Below, piece by piece: positions 34,590-43,093 of a stretch of 64,000 nucleotides of DNA. Origin of the DNA: Streptomyces sp. HNM0575 (GTDB lineage Bacteria; Actinomycetota; Actinomycetes; Streptomycetales; Streptomycetaceae); NCBI RefSeq assembly GCF_012726265.1, contig NZ_JAASAG010000019.1:1-64000 (forward strand). The letters are read 5' to 3'. Within the stretch, counting starts at the first letter, position 1. Every line of letters starts with the position of its first letter. The notes under the pieces were generated by a model, which was given only the letters and a program-made list of their open reading frames with translations, was not told the DNA's origin and did no database searches. Made by a program: the position numbers and the translations under genes.

Positions 34590-37370
34590 TCATCGCCTCC
34601 TGGCGGTCGGTGCTGCGGGCCGCAGCCGCAGGGTGGTGATCCGGCCGCCGGGGAGCGGCAGCCGCAGGGTGCCGTCGTGCTGGATCTCCAGCTGCTGAAG
34701 GGCGTTCTCCTCCAGGTCGCAGGACCCGGCGGAGGCCACCGGGAACGCGGGGGCGAGGGTGGCGGTGACGGGGGTGCCGCCGCTGTTGAACAGGCGCACC
34801 ACGATCCCGTCGCCGTCCTCCGCGCTCTTCACGGCGGTCACGACGGCCTCGGCCGGTTCGGCGCCGAGCCCCAGCGGCGGCGCGCTCCGTGCGGGCCCGC
34901 CGGGCAGGGCACCCTGCACCGCGTGCGTCAGCAGCGGCAGGGCGAACTCCTCGGCGGTGCGGTACAGCCCGGCGGTGGATCCACTGCCGCCGTACGGGCG
35001 CAGCGCCACGCGGAAGGTGTGCCGGCCCGGCAACTGGGCGCCGGGCGTGGCCAGTTCGGGCCCGACCTTGTGGGGGCGCAGCGGGTGGTCCTGCCGTGCC
35101 AGCCAGCCGACGCAGCGAAGCAGCGTCACGTCGAGCACATGGCCGTCGGTGTGCCTGTACTCGTGCAGGCCCTCCGTGAAGACGGCCAGCCCGGCCTCCG
35201 CGTCCTCCAGCGCGGCGAAGCGCCGCATCGCGAACGCCCCGGTGGGACGGTCGCGCCAGCCCTCTCCCCCGGGCTGCTCGGCGGAGCGCCGGACGATGCC
35301 GTAGGCGGACTCGGCCAGCGAGTGGTCCGTGTGCAGGCCGGTGGGCAGCCGCAGCCGGAGCCGGTGGTCCTCGGCGGTGTTGTCGACGGTCACTTCCGTC
35401 TCCACGCGGTCGGCGCCGCGCGGAAGCCGCACGGTGAGCGCGACGGCCACTTCGGCTGTGCGCTCGCTGCGGGCGGTGCGCCCGGAGTTGAGTGCGGCGG
35501 GAACGGTGAGCACGGTACGGGCGTGCAGCGTGCCCTCCCCCGGACCGTCCGTGATGTCCCAGGCGGCGGCCTTGGATGAGACGGGCCGGTCCCCGGTGAG
35601 TGGGCCGAAGCCGTACTCGTCGCCGGCGTCGCCGTCGTCGAGCAGCTCCATCAGTCCGCTGTGCCGGCGGCCGGTGGAGAGGTCGGTGACGGTGAGGGTG
35701 CCGTCCGGTGCGATCCCGGCGCGGAGGAGGCCGTTGTCGAGGGTGCGCCCTTCGCGGACGGTGGTCGGGTACGCGGCGGGGCCGGGGTTCTGGGGCGCGT
35801 CGTCCAGCGGCACGAGGCGGTACAGGGCCGGGGCGAGGGCGGGGACGTCCTCGGCGTGGAAGGTCAGCCGGTCCCGGCGTATCTCCTTGCGGCGGTTCAG
35901 GGTGTCCTCGACCCGTACGGCCGGGGCGGGTTCGGCGGTGAAGGGCACCCGCAGCCCGCCGGGTCCGACGAGTGCGCAACGGCTCCAGTCCGTACGGGCG
36001 GAGGGCTGGGTCCAGCCGAACAGCCGTCGGCCCAGCGGCACTTCGGGGTCGGGGACGACGTCGACGCTCACCTGTCCCGAGCGGGGGAAGGCGCTGGGGT
36101 TGAACACGGCGACGGGTATGCCGCCGTGACCATCGCCGCCGTCGCCGGGCGCGGCGGAGGCGGCCGCGCCGTGTGCGATGCGGGCCAGCGCGTCTCCGGC
36201 CACGGCGTCGGCTGTCTGCCCGACCCGGGCGAAGCGTGTGTGCATCTCCTCGTGGACCTCGTCGACGGAGCAGCCGCAGATCGAGTCGTGGGCGTAGTTC
36301 TTGACCAGTTCCCGCCAGGAGTGGCGGAGCGAGTCGAGGTGGCTGCGGCCGTCCTGCACGGCGGCGACGGCGTCGAGCCGTTCGGCGATCCCGCAGAGCC
36401 GGGTCTCGGTGGATTCGTTCAGCCGCTTCATCGGCGTACGGGTCGAGCCGATCCCGTCGAAGACGTCGTGCTTGCGTCCGTAGCGCAGCTCGCCGCTGAA
36501 CTCGGCCTGCGGCTGGGGCCGTTCGTCGGTGAGCCGGCGGAACTCCTCCAGCCCGCCCAGCCGCAGCCGCGGTCCGCCGGCCGACTTCTGGGCGTCGTCG
36601 AGGGAGCGGACCATCTCCGGCACTCCCTGCTGCGCCCGCAGGTGGTCGCCGCCGTTCAGCAGCAACAGGACACCCGTACGGGACCGTTCGCCGAGGCGGT
36701 CCAGCAGCTCGCCGAGGCGGTCGTAGCCGACGAGGATGCCGTGGTGGAGGGAGAGGGTCTCGGGGTCGCCGGTGAGGACGGCGGCGTTGGAGTAGCTCTC
36801 GGCGAGCCAGTGCACCCTGACCCGCGAACCGTCGGGGGCGCTCCACTGGAACTCGCTGCCGGCGGCCGCGGTCTCGTCCCCGAAGCCGCGCATGGCGTAG
36901 AAGGTGCCGATGCCGAACCCCCGCAGGATCTGCGGGAGTTGGTGCACGTGGCCGAAGGTGTCCGGCAGATATCCCTCGCGCATCACATGCCCGTACTCGC
37001 CGCTGACCCGGCAGCCGATCAGCAGGTTGCGCACCAGTGCCTCGCCGGAGACGTGGAACTCGTCCGGCTGCACGTAGAACGGGCCCGGCCGCAGCCGCCC
37101 CGCCTCGACCAGGGCCGTGAGCCGCGCCTTACGCCCGGTGCGGATCTCCGTGTAGTCCTCGAGGATCACCGCCTGCCCGTCGAGCAGGAAGGCGGGCAGA
37201 GCGGGGTCTTCTTCGAGCACGTCGATCAGTTCGTCCAGGAACTGCACGAGCGCGAAGCGCATCGTCTCGAACGGGCTGTACCACTCGCGGTCCCAGTGGG
37301 TGTGCGGCACCACGACTGCGAGGGGTTCCTGGGACGCCGCCGATGCGGGCGACGGGGCGGGGACGTGCAC
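34590..37370 (-). CDS. Glycoside hydrolase family 38 alpha-mannosidase
   Basis: A 926-residue GH38 enzyme that hydrolyses terminal alpha-mannosides with retention. Zinc-site residues are in HTHWDREWY (23-31) and the nucleophile Asp137 is in GYLPDTFGH; SICGCSVDEVHEEM and the C-terminal beta-domains follow. No signal peptide is visible, so it probably acts in the cytoplasm on imported glycans. GTG at 37370 follows AGGAGAAAC. It is the first gene of the operon with the binding protein and permeases, divergent from a LacI regulator with a tandem palindrome in between. Confidence 0.94.
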   Translation of the reverse strand: MHVPAPSPASAASQEPLAVVVPHTHWDREWYSPFETMRFALVQFLDELIDVLEEDPALPAFLLDGQAVILEDYTEIRTGRKARLTALVEAGRLRPGPFYVQPDEFHVSGEALVRNLLIGCRVSGEYGHVMREGYLPDTFGHVHQLPQILRGFGIGTFYAMRGFGDETAAAGSEFQWSAPDGSRVRVHWLAESYSNAAVLTGDPETLSLHHGILVGYDRLGELLDRLGERSRTGVLLLLNGGDHLRAQQGVPEMVRSLDDAQKSAGGPRLRLGGLEEFRRLTDERPQPQAEFSGELRYGRKHDVFDGIGSTRTPMKRLNESTETRLCGIAERLDAVAAVQDGRSHLDSLRHSWRELVKNYAHDSICGCSVDEVHEEMHTRFARVGQTADAVAGDALARIAHGAAASAAPGDGGDGHGGIPVAVFNPSAFPRSGQVSVDVVPDPEVPLGRRLFGWTQPSARTDWSRCALVGPGGLRVPFTAEPAPAVRVEDTLNRRKEIRRDRLTFHAEDVPALAPALYRLVPLDDAPQNPGPAAYPTTVREGRTLDNGLLRAGIAPDGTLTVTDLSTGRRHSGLMELLDDGDAGDEYGFGPLTGDRPVSSKAAAWDITDGPGEGTLHARTVLTVPAALNSGRTARSERTAEVAVALTVRLPRGADRVETEVTVDNTAEDHRLRLRLPTGLHTDHSLAESAYGIVRRSAEQPGGEGWRDRPTGAFAMRRFAALEDAEAGLAVFTEGLHEYRHTDGHVLDVTLLRCVGWLARQDHPLRPHKVGPELATPGAQLPGRHTFRVALRPYGGSGSTAGLYRTAEEFALPLLTHAVQGALPGGPARSAPPLGLGAEPAEAVVTAVKSAEDGDGIVVRLFNSGGTPVTATLAPAFPVASAGSCDLEENALQQLEIQHDGTLRLPLPGGRITTLRLRPAAPTARRR

Positions 37371-37402
37371 GTTTCTCCTGTACGGAAGGGCGCAGAACGA
37401 AC

Positions 37403-37427
37403 GTCAACGTTGACCGACAACGTTGAC
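37403..37427. promoter_or_regulatory. Tandem LacI-type operator
   Basis: A perfect 12-base palindrome GTCAACGTTGAC (37403-37414) is followed by a second, imperfect copy GACAACGTTGAC (37416-37427) with a CAACGTTG core; the centres are 13 bases apart. Symmetric sites with a central CG are typical of LacI/GalR operators. Its place between the mannosidase operon and the lacI-like gene suggests control of both. Confidence 0.75.
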
Positions 37428-37525
37428 GTACTTGCGGGAGCAGTGCACACTTGTCGTGCGCCGACGTCAAGAGCCGCGGCGGAATTCACGCACAGCCGTC
37501 GACCCATGAGGGGGTGCCGGGACCG

Positions 37526-38587
37526 GTGTCCGGGACGGGCAGGGCAGACGGCCGGGCGGGACGCCCCACGATGAAGGACGTCGCCGCGCACGTCGGCACG
37601 AGCATCAAGAGCGTCTCCCGGGTCCTCAACGGCGAAGAGGGAGTCTCGGCCGCCACCTCGGAGCGCATCCTCCAGGCCATGGCCGAACTCGGCTTCCGCC
37701 GCAACGACTTGGCGCGGGGCCTGCGCCAGAGCGACCGGACGCGCACCATCGGGCTCGCCCTGCCGCAGGCCGGCACGCGCTTCCACGACAGCCTCGTGCA
37801 CGGCATCGACGAGATCGCCCGGGAGCAGGGCAGCCTGGTGCTGACCGCCTCCTCCGGTACGGCCGCACGCGAGCGCGAGACGCTGACGGCGCTGTGCTCA
37901 CGGCGGGTGGACGGCCTGATCGTCGTTCCCTCAGGGGAGGATCACGGTTTCCTGCGGCCCGAACAGCAAGCCGGCGTCCCCGTCGTCTTCGTCGACCGGC
38001 CACCGCACGGCATAGCGGCAGACGCCGTCCTCACCGACCACGCCGAGGGCGCCCGCGAGGCCACCACGCACCTCATCCGCCAGGGGCACCGGGGCATCGG
38101 GCTCATCGGGGACGACGAGCGGATCTTCTCCGTCGCCGAGCGCGTCAGCGGCCACCGCGACGCGCTGCGCGCCGGGAACCTGCCCTACGAACCGGAGTCG
38201 ACGCGCCTGGGCGCGCGCACCGCCGAGGAGGCCATGCAGGCGTGCCGGGAGCTCCTCGGCTCCTCCCGGCCGCCCACGGCGCTCTTCACGCTCAACAACC
38301 AGTGCACCATCGGGGCCGTGCGCGCGCTGCGCGCCCTCGGTCTGAGCAGGAAGGTGGCGCTGGTCGGCTTCGACGACTTCGAGACGGCCGAGCTGATCGA
38401 CCCGCCGGTCACGGTGATCTCCCACGACGTCGAGGAGATCGGGCGGACCGCCGCCCGGCTGATGTTCGAGCGGATGGCGGGCCACTCCCCCGCACCGGCC
38501 AGGACGACGCTGCCGACGAAGCTGATCACCCGCGGCTCGGGTGAGATTCCGGGGCCTCAGGCCGCGGCGGGAAGCGGCCCACGGTGA
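37526..38587 (+). CDS. LacI-family transcriptional regulator
   Basis: A repressor of about 353 residues. The N-terminal LacI helix-turn-helix begins at MKDVAAHVGTSIKSVSRVLN, and the periplasmic-binding-protein-like sensor follows (IGLALPQAG, LIGDDERIFSVAERVSGHRD, VGFDDFETAELIDPP). The start is uncertain: GTG 37526 has GAGGGG upstream, while ATG 37571 begins exactly at the DNA-binding domain. It is divergent from the alpha-mannosidase/ABC operon and is probably its sugar-responsive repressor, acting through the tandem palindrome at 37403-37427. Confidence 0.92.
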   Translation: MSGTGRADGRAGRPTMKDVAAHVGTSIKSVSRVLNGEEGVSAATSERILQAMAELGFRRNDLARGLRQSDRTRTIGLALPQAGTRFHDSLVHGIDEIAREQGSLVLTASSGTAARERETLTALCSRRVDGLIVVPSGEDHGFLRPEQQAGVPVVFVDRPPHGIAADAVLTDHAEGAREATTHLIRQGHRGIGLIGDDERIFSVAERVSGHRDALRAGNLPYEPESTRLGARTAEEAMQACRELLGSSRPPTALFTLNNQCTIGAVRALRALGLSRKVALVGFDDFETAELIDPPVTVISHDVEEIGRTAARLMFERMAGHSPAPARTTLPTKLITRGSGEIPGPQAAAGSGPR

Positions 38588-38676
38588 ACGGCCGCGCCCG
38601 GCCCCACCCCGTTCGCGGCTGTTCTCAGTGACCCCCGGCGGCCGGCGCCCGGCCGCCGAACCGAAAGGCCGAGAGC

Positions 38677-39033
38677 GTGGAGATCTGGATCAACCCCGCC
38701 TGTTCCAAGTGCCGTTCGGCACTGTCGGTGCTGGACGAGGAAGGCGCGGAATACACCGTCCGCCGCTACCTCGACGACCCGCCGGCTCCGGCTGAACTGG
38801 TCGACGTACTGCGGCGGTTGGGGCTGGAGCCGTGGGACATCGCCCGCACCGGCGAGCCCGCCGCCGCCGAACTCGGCATCGCCTCCTGGCCCCGTGACCC
38901 GGAGAGCCGCGACCGGTGGATCGACGCGCTCGCGGCCCACCCCTCCCTGATCCAGCGGCCGATCATCACCGCGGACGACGGGAGTGCCGTGGTGGGCCGC
39001 TCGCCGGAATCCGTCAGGTCCGTACTGGAATGA
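38677..39033 (+). CDS. ArsC-family (arsenate reductase-like) protein
   Basis: A 118-residue thioredoxin-fold protein of the ArsC/Spx group. NPACSKCRSAL carries Cys9 and Cys12 as a CxxC pair, and RPIITADDGSAVVGR matches the conserved C-terminal block. Real arsenate reductases of this type use a single Cys and an Arg triad, so the substrate is open. GTG at 38677 follows AAAGG. There is no arsenic-resistance gene nearby. Confidence 0.85.
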   Translation: MEIWINPACSKCRSALSVLDEEGAEYTVRRYLDDPPAPAELVDVLRRLGLEPWDIARTGEPAAAELGIASWPRDPESRDRWIDALAAHPSLIQRPIITADDGSAVVGRSPESVRSVLE

Positions 39034-39045
39034 GGAGCCCGCTGC

Positions 39046-39522
39046 TCAAGGGGCGGGCCGGGCACCCGGCTTGCCGTGCAGCAGCGTGGGCAGAGCCTTC
39101 AGCGTGCTCCGGCGTCCCCATGCGATGACGGCGAGCGGGACGATCATCACCAGCGGGAAGGCGGCCGAGTCGCCGTGGAAGACGGTGAGCTGCGTGATGA
39201 ACGCACCGATCATCAAGGCGATCAGCCCCAGGGCGGCCAGACCCGACAGCCACGGCGTGATCAGCCCTATTCCGCCGGCGAGTTCGAGGACGCCGACGAG
39301 ATACATCAGCCACATGCCGGCGCCGATGTCCTGGAAGGTGTCCACCGCCATCTGCTGGCCGATCAGCTTGGGAACCGCGCTGCCGAGCGCGTAGAACAGG
39401 CCGACCACCACCTGTAGTACGCGCAGGGCGATCTCCTTGCCCCGTCCCTGCCGGGCCACCGGTCCCGATGCGGCCGGCCCCTCGGCCGGGGTGCCCGACG
39501 GGGTGTCTGCGGACTGGTTCAT
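39046..39522 (-). CDS. DoxX-like four-helix membrane protein
   Basis: A 158-residue membrane protein with four predicted helices, typical of DoxX/DUF4870-like quinone-linked small proteins. FQDIGAGMWLMYLVGVLELAG and GLITPWLSGLAALGL are also found, slightly changed, in the next gene, so the two are a tandem duplication. ATG at 39522 has GAGAGGAGAA upstream. Function unknown. Confidence 0.8.
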   Translation of the reverse strand: MNQSADTPSGTPAEGPAASGPVARQGRGKEIALRVLQVVVGLFYALGSAVPKLIGQQMAVDTFQDIGAGMWLMYLVGVLELAGGIGLITPWLSGLAALGLIALMIGAFITQLTVFHGDSAAFPLVMIVPLAVIAWGRRSTLKALPTLLHGKPGARPAP

Positions 39523-39682
39523 GACGTTCTCCTCTCGGGTGTGCACTTTCCATACCCCGGGAGCAGACCCGTCGCGCACGGGTTTCTCATCGCGACGGCT
39601 CGCAGGGGCCCGTCGAAGAGGCGCCGGACGCCGCCGTCCCGGCCAAGGCGGCCAAAGGGGGCGGAATCCGGCGTCTGGCAGG

Positions 39683-40153
39683 TCAGTTCCGGTGTCCGCC
39701 CGTGAGCCACGCGCCGAGCTTCCTCACCGTCGACCAGCGGCCGATGACGACGAGCGCGAGCGGGATGAGGATCAGCGCCGGGGTGGAGACTCCGCGGCCG
39801 TCGTAGAGGGTGAGGTGCGTCAGGCACGCGCCCGACATCACGAACATCAGCCCGAGCGCGGCGAGACCGGAGAACCAGGGCGTGATCAGGCCGACGGCGC
39901 CCAGCAGTTCGAGCACGCCGGTGAGGTACATGAACCACAGGCCGAAGCCGATGTCCTGGAAGGTCCCCTTGGCGCCGGAGTCGGCGGTCAGCGCAGGCAG
40001 CGCCCCGACCGTGATCATGAAGTACGCGAGGTACAACTGCACGGCCCACAGGGCGACTTCGAGCGCGATACGGGCCGGTCCTTGAGGGCGGGAGGGACGT
40101 GCGGCCGAGGGACCGGCCTGGGAGGTCGGCGGGATGCCGCTCGCGTTCGCCAT
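39683..40153 (-). CDS. DoxX-like membrane protein, paralogue of the neighbouring gene
   Basis: A 156-residue protein with four predicted membrane helices. FQDIGFGLWFMYLTGVLELLG and GLITPWFSGLAALGL align with the downstream paralogue. The 160-base gap between the two suggests separate or loosely coupled transcription. Function unknown; the 295 bases upstream (40154-40448) hold no feature that I recognise. Confidence 0.8.
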   Translation of the reverse strand: MANASGIPPTSQAGPSAARPSRPQGPARIALEVALWAVQLYLAYFMITVGALPALTADSGAKGTFQDIGFGLWFMYLTGVLELLGAVGLITPWFSGLAALGLMFVMSGACLTHLTLYDGRGVSTPALILIPLALVVIGRWSTVRKLGAWLTGGHRN

Positions 40154-40448
40154 GATGGACTCCTTCTGCGGACGGTGCAGACGCGATTGCCGGGGCGGCC
40201 CGGCAGCTGACGTCTACCACCGGCACGGCCTCGGCGGAACTCCCCCGCCACGGCAGAAGCGAGGGCGCCGCCCCCGCGTGGAACGCGGGGCCTGTGAGAT
40301 CCGTATCACGTGCCCGGTACGCAGCGCAGACAGTTGTCCATCATGGTCGACATCCGGTCCGCCAGCCTCCCGTACGGCGGGCGACGGCCGCCCACCGCAC
40401 GGCACCCGGTGGCCCTGCGAACGGTGTTATGCGCGTAGCGTGACGGGC

Positions 40449-41123
40449 TCAGTCCGCCTCGCGGATCCGCTGTCGTTCCACCGTCCGCAGCCAGTCCGCC
40501 TCGGTGCCGGCGCTCCGCAGGCCGGACGGTCCGGGCTGCGTCACGAGGCCGTGCAGCAGCAACTGCCAGTGCCCTGCGAGGCGTTGGTGCACATCGGCGC
40601 CCGAGTCGCCCGTGCGGCTGGTCTGTTCGGAGTGGGCTCCGGAGGCGAGGCAGAAGGCGAGTTCGGCGACGGCCTCCGTGGTGGCCTCGCCGCGCAGCGT
40701 GCCCTCCTTCTCCGCTTCGCGGGCCACGTCGGTGAAGACCTGCTGCCAGCAGGCGAACGGGTTCACCTCCGGGTCTGGCGGGGTGTCCAGTTCGCGTGCG
40801 AGCTTCACCGCGGCCCTCGCCAGATGGTCGTGTTCCAGCTGGTGGGCCACGAGGTGAGTCAGGTCGACGAGGGTCTGGAGTGCGGGCTGCGCCTTGTCCC
40901 GGAGCAGTTCGGCGGCACGGTAGGAACGGGTGCAGGCCTCGCGGCGTACGGTGTCGGCGAGCTCTTCCTTGCTTCCGAAGTGGAAGGAGAGAGCGCCCTT
41001 GCTCATCGCTGCGCCGCGGCTGACCTCGAACAGCGTGGTGCGCTGGTAGCCGAGGCGGTCGAACGACTTCGCCGCCGCCATCGTCAGTGCCTGCCGGGTG
41101 AGTTCTGCGCGCTCTTGCCTCAT
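40449..41123 (-). CDS. TetR-family gamma-butyrolactone receptor-like regulator (ScbR/ScbR2-type)
   Basis: A 224-residue TetR regulator. The N-terminal helix-turn-helix resembles ScbR-type receptors (MRQERAELTRQALTMAAAKS and MSKGALSFHFGSKEELA). The ligand-binding half is typical in length, but whether it binds a butyrolactone or is a pseudoreceptor (ScbR2-like) cannot be told. ATG at 41123 is preferred over the in-frame GTG at 41228. An ARE-like palindrome lies upstream at 41217-41244, suggesting autoregulation. Confidence 0.85.
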   Translation of the reverse strand: MRQERAELTRQALTMAAAKSFDRLGYQRTTLFEVSRGAAMSKGALSFHFGSKEELADTVRREACTRSYRAAELLRDKAQPALQTLVDLTHLVAHQLEHDHLARAAVKLARELDTPPDPEVNPFACWQQVFTDVAREAEKEGTLRGEATTEAVAELAFCLASGAHSEQTSRTGDSGADVHQRLAGHWQLLLHGLVTQPGPSGLRSAGTEADWLRTVERQRIREAD

Positions 41124-41216
41124 TCGGCTTTCTTTCCCTTCAATGCGTTCCGGTCCGCGGGGAGACGGACCGTCAGGGGCGGCAGTGCTGTGGGGAGTCG
41201 AGAAACTGCCGCCTCC

Positions 41217-41244
41217 ACAAACATACAAAGTGTTCTGTTTTTTT
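41217..41244. promoter_or_regulatory. ARE-like operator upstream of the TetR gene
   Basis: ACAAACATACAAAGTGTTCT followed by GTTTTTTT stands out as an AT-rich island. AAACATAC on the left and GTTCTGTTT on the right are the half-sites of autoregulatory elements bound by gamma-butyrolactone receptors. It lies about 95 bases upstream of the TetR start. Confidence 0.55.
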
Positions 41245-41416
41245 GCGCCGGAAGGGGTGACAGAGTCTCCTGACAGCAGGCGTCCCGGGGTGCTGAAGAG
41301 GTGCCGGCGGTGCGGGTGGTGCCGGGCCGTACGGCGGACTTCAGGGCCGTAGGGCGGACTTCGGGCCGTACGTCAGGAGTCAGGGGGGCAGGTCAGGGGG
41401 TCCAGGGGTCCGAAGG

Positions 41417-42370
41417 TCAGGACGAGGCCGTACGCGCGAGATGGGCGCGGTACCAGGGGGCGGCCTCGCCGAGCGCGGCCAACGGGCCCTCGCCGGGGGC
41501 CGACCGGCAGGCCTGCCACACGTCCGTGGCGTAGTGGTGGTCGAAGGCCAGCAGCCTCAGCTGGCGTTCGCCGACGCGGCCGGGATGCGCCTCCAGCAGA
41601 TCCTGGCACTCCCGCCACGTCAACTCCCCGCGGACGGGCGGCAGTACGCCGAGCTGTGCGAGCCTTCCCAGCAGGTCCCGGTTGCGTACGGGCTCGGGGT
41701 GCACGGCGTGCCGGACCCCGCGGGCCGGATCACCGGAGCCGGACGGGCCTGTCGTCGCGAGCGCGGCGGTGGTGACGAGCCGCGCCAGATCGTTCACGTC
41801 GATCATGGACAGCTCCGCCCGCCCTCCGCGCCAGTGACCCGGTACGCGGCGCACGAGTTCGGCCAGAGCGGGGACGACCCAGCGGTCCCCCGCCCCGGTG
41901 ACCAGGCCGGTCCGCAGTACGAGGGCGCCGTGCCGCAGGGCGTGCGCCTCGCCGGCGAGTCTGCTGCGGCTGGCGGGCGAGCCCGGAGCGGGTTCCAGGT
42001 CGCCGACAGCGGCGCCGCGGTGGGGTCCGCGTCCGTAGACGGCGGTGGTGGACAGCGACACGATGCGCTCCACGCCGGCCCGCTCGGCTTCGCGCATCAG
42101 CGCGTCGGTGCCCAAGTCGTTGACCCGGGTGCACAGTTGCTCGTCGGAGCCGATGTGGGAGGCGGCGTGCACCAGCACGCGCGCACCGGAGCAGGCCCCG
42201 GTGAGGGTTCCGGGCCGGGCGAGGTCGGCGTGGACCTGCTCGACCCCGGCGGGCAGCGGGAGGTCCCGGCGGGCGAGGACCCGTACGTCCGCGTCCTGCC
42301 CCGTCAGGCGGCGCAGGACCGCCGAGCCTATGAAGCCGCTCGCGCCGGTGAGCACCACCCTTGCGGTCAT
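41417..42370 (-). CDS. NAD-dependent epimerase/dehydratase, butyrolactone-cluster type
   Basis: A 317-residue extended short-chain dehydrogenase. The Rossmann motif is VVLTGASGFIGSAVLRRL at the N-terminus. STTAVYGRG contains the active-site region; the usual YxxxK appears as SRSRLAGEA, so the catalytic Tyr-Lys pair seems changed. Its ATG overlaps the stop of the ScbR-like gene (ATGA, 42367-42370). Such genes recur beside afsA/scbR and may modify a signalling butyrolactone; the exact reaction is unknown. Confidence 0.82.
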   Translation of the reverse strand: MTARVVLTGASGFIGSAVLRRLTGQDADVRVLARRDLPLPAGVEQVHADLARPGTLTGACSGARVLVHAASHIGSDEQLCTRVNDLGTDALMREAERAGVERIVSLSTTAVYGRGPHRGAAVGDLEPAPGSPASRSRLAGEAHALRHGALVLRTGLVTGAGDRWVVPALAELVRRVPGHWRGGRAELSMIDVNDLARLVTTAALATTGPSGSGDPARGVRHAVHPEPVRNRDLLGRLAQLGVLPPVRGELTWRECQDLLEAHPGRVGERQLRLLAFDHHYATDVWQACRSAPGEGPLAALGEAAPWYRAHLARTASS

Positions 42371-43008
42371 CCGGCCGCCAGCAGCGGGGTCTCCGGGTTG
42401 ACGACGAGTTCCGCGGCCACCTGCGGCGGTGCGATCCCCAGCAGCATGTACTGCCACAGGTCCGCGATGCGGTCGGGCAAGTCCTCGCGCCGGCAGGAGA
42501 GTTTGGAGAAGTGCTGCACACCGGTGTAGCAGCCGACCAAGAGCACCGCGAGTCGCTCGACCTCGACTCCGTTGCGCAGCTGGCCTCTTGACTCCGCGGC
42601 GGCGAGCTGGCCGCGGAAGACCTCCGCCCACTGCCGGTACGGCTCGTCGTCGCGGAAGCCTATCTCCTCCTGCTCCACGGCGAGCCGCACCCCCGCGCGC
42701 AGAAGCTTGTTGGTCTGGAGCTCGCGGGCGAGGAGGAGGGTCGTGTCGATGAGGCGCTGCAACCCGTCCGGCCCCGGCGGCAGTACGACCGCGTCGCGCT
42801 GGGCGTGCATGACCGTACGGGCCAGGTCCAGCTTCGAGGAGAAGTGGAAGTAGAGGGCTCCCTGGGTGATGCCCGCCCGTTGCATGATCTCCGTGATCCG
42901 TGCCGCCTTGTAGCCCCCCTCATCGAAAACCTCAGCCGCCGCTTCCAGGATCAACTGGCGTGTCTCCACGGCACGTTGCTGCATCGGTTTCGCTCTCGCC
43001 GCAGCCAT
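42367..43008 (-). CDS. Gamma-butyrolactone receptor (ScbR-like TetR regulator)
   Basis: A 213-residue TetR protein closely following the ScbR/ArpA pattern: RAVETRQLILEAAAEVFDEG and ITQGALYFHFSSKLDLA in the DNA-binding domain, with the conserved Trp in RQWAEVFRG. It is divergent from an afsA homologue across an 84-base gap, the classic receptor/synthase arrangement. ATG 43008 is used here; ATG 42984 (MQQRAVETR) is an equally possible start. Confidence 0.9.
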   Translation of the reverse strand: MAAARAKPMQQRAVETRQLILEAAAEVFDEGGYKAARITEIMQRAGITQGALYFHFSSKLDLARTVMHAQRDAVVLPPGPDGLQRLIDTTLLLARELQTNKLLRAGVRLAVEQEEIGFRDDEPYRQWAEVFRGQLAAAESRGQLRNGVEVERLAVLLVGCYTGVQHFSKLSCRREDLPDRIADLWQYMLLGIAPPQVAAELVVNPETPLLAAG

Positions 43009-43093
43009 CCGATCTCGTCCCCAGTGGTTCTATCGTCTTTCAGGCACAGGTCTCTGTCATTTTCTCGGACCGCACCCGCCCGGAGGACCGCAC
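43009..43093. promoter_or_regulatory. Divergent scbR/afsA-type promoter
   Basis: The 85-base gap between the butyrolactone receptor and synthase genes must hold both promoters. GTGGTTCTATCG (43023-43034) resembles one half of an ARE, but I see no convincing second half. GGAGGA at 43082-43087 is the ribosome site of afsA. Confidence 0.5.

Noticed and set aside
34105..36846. A 913-codon leftward open frame
   Set aside because: Arg/Pro-rich composition and full overlap with the GH38 and solute-binding protein genes mark it as a shadow.
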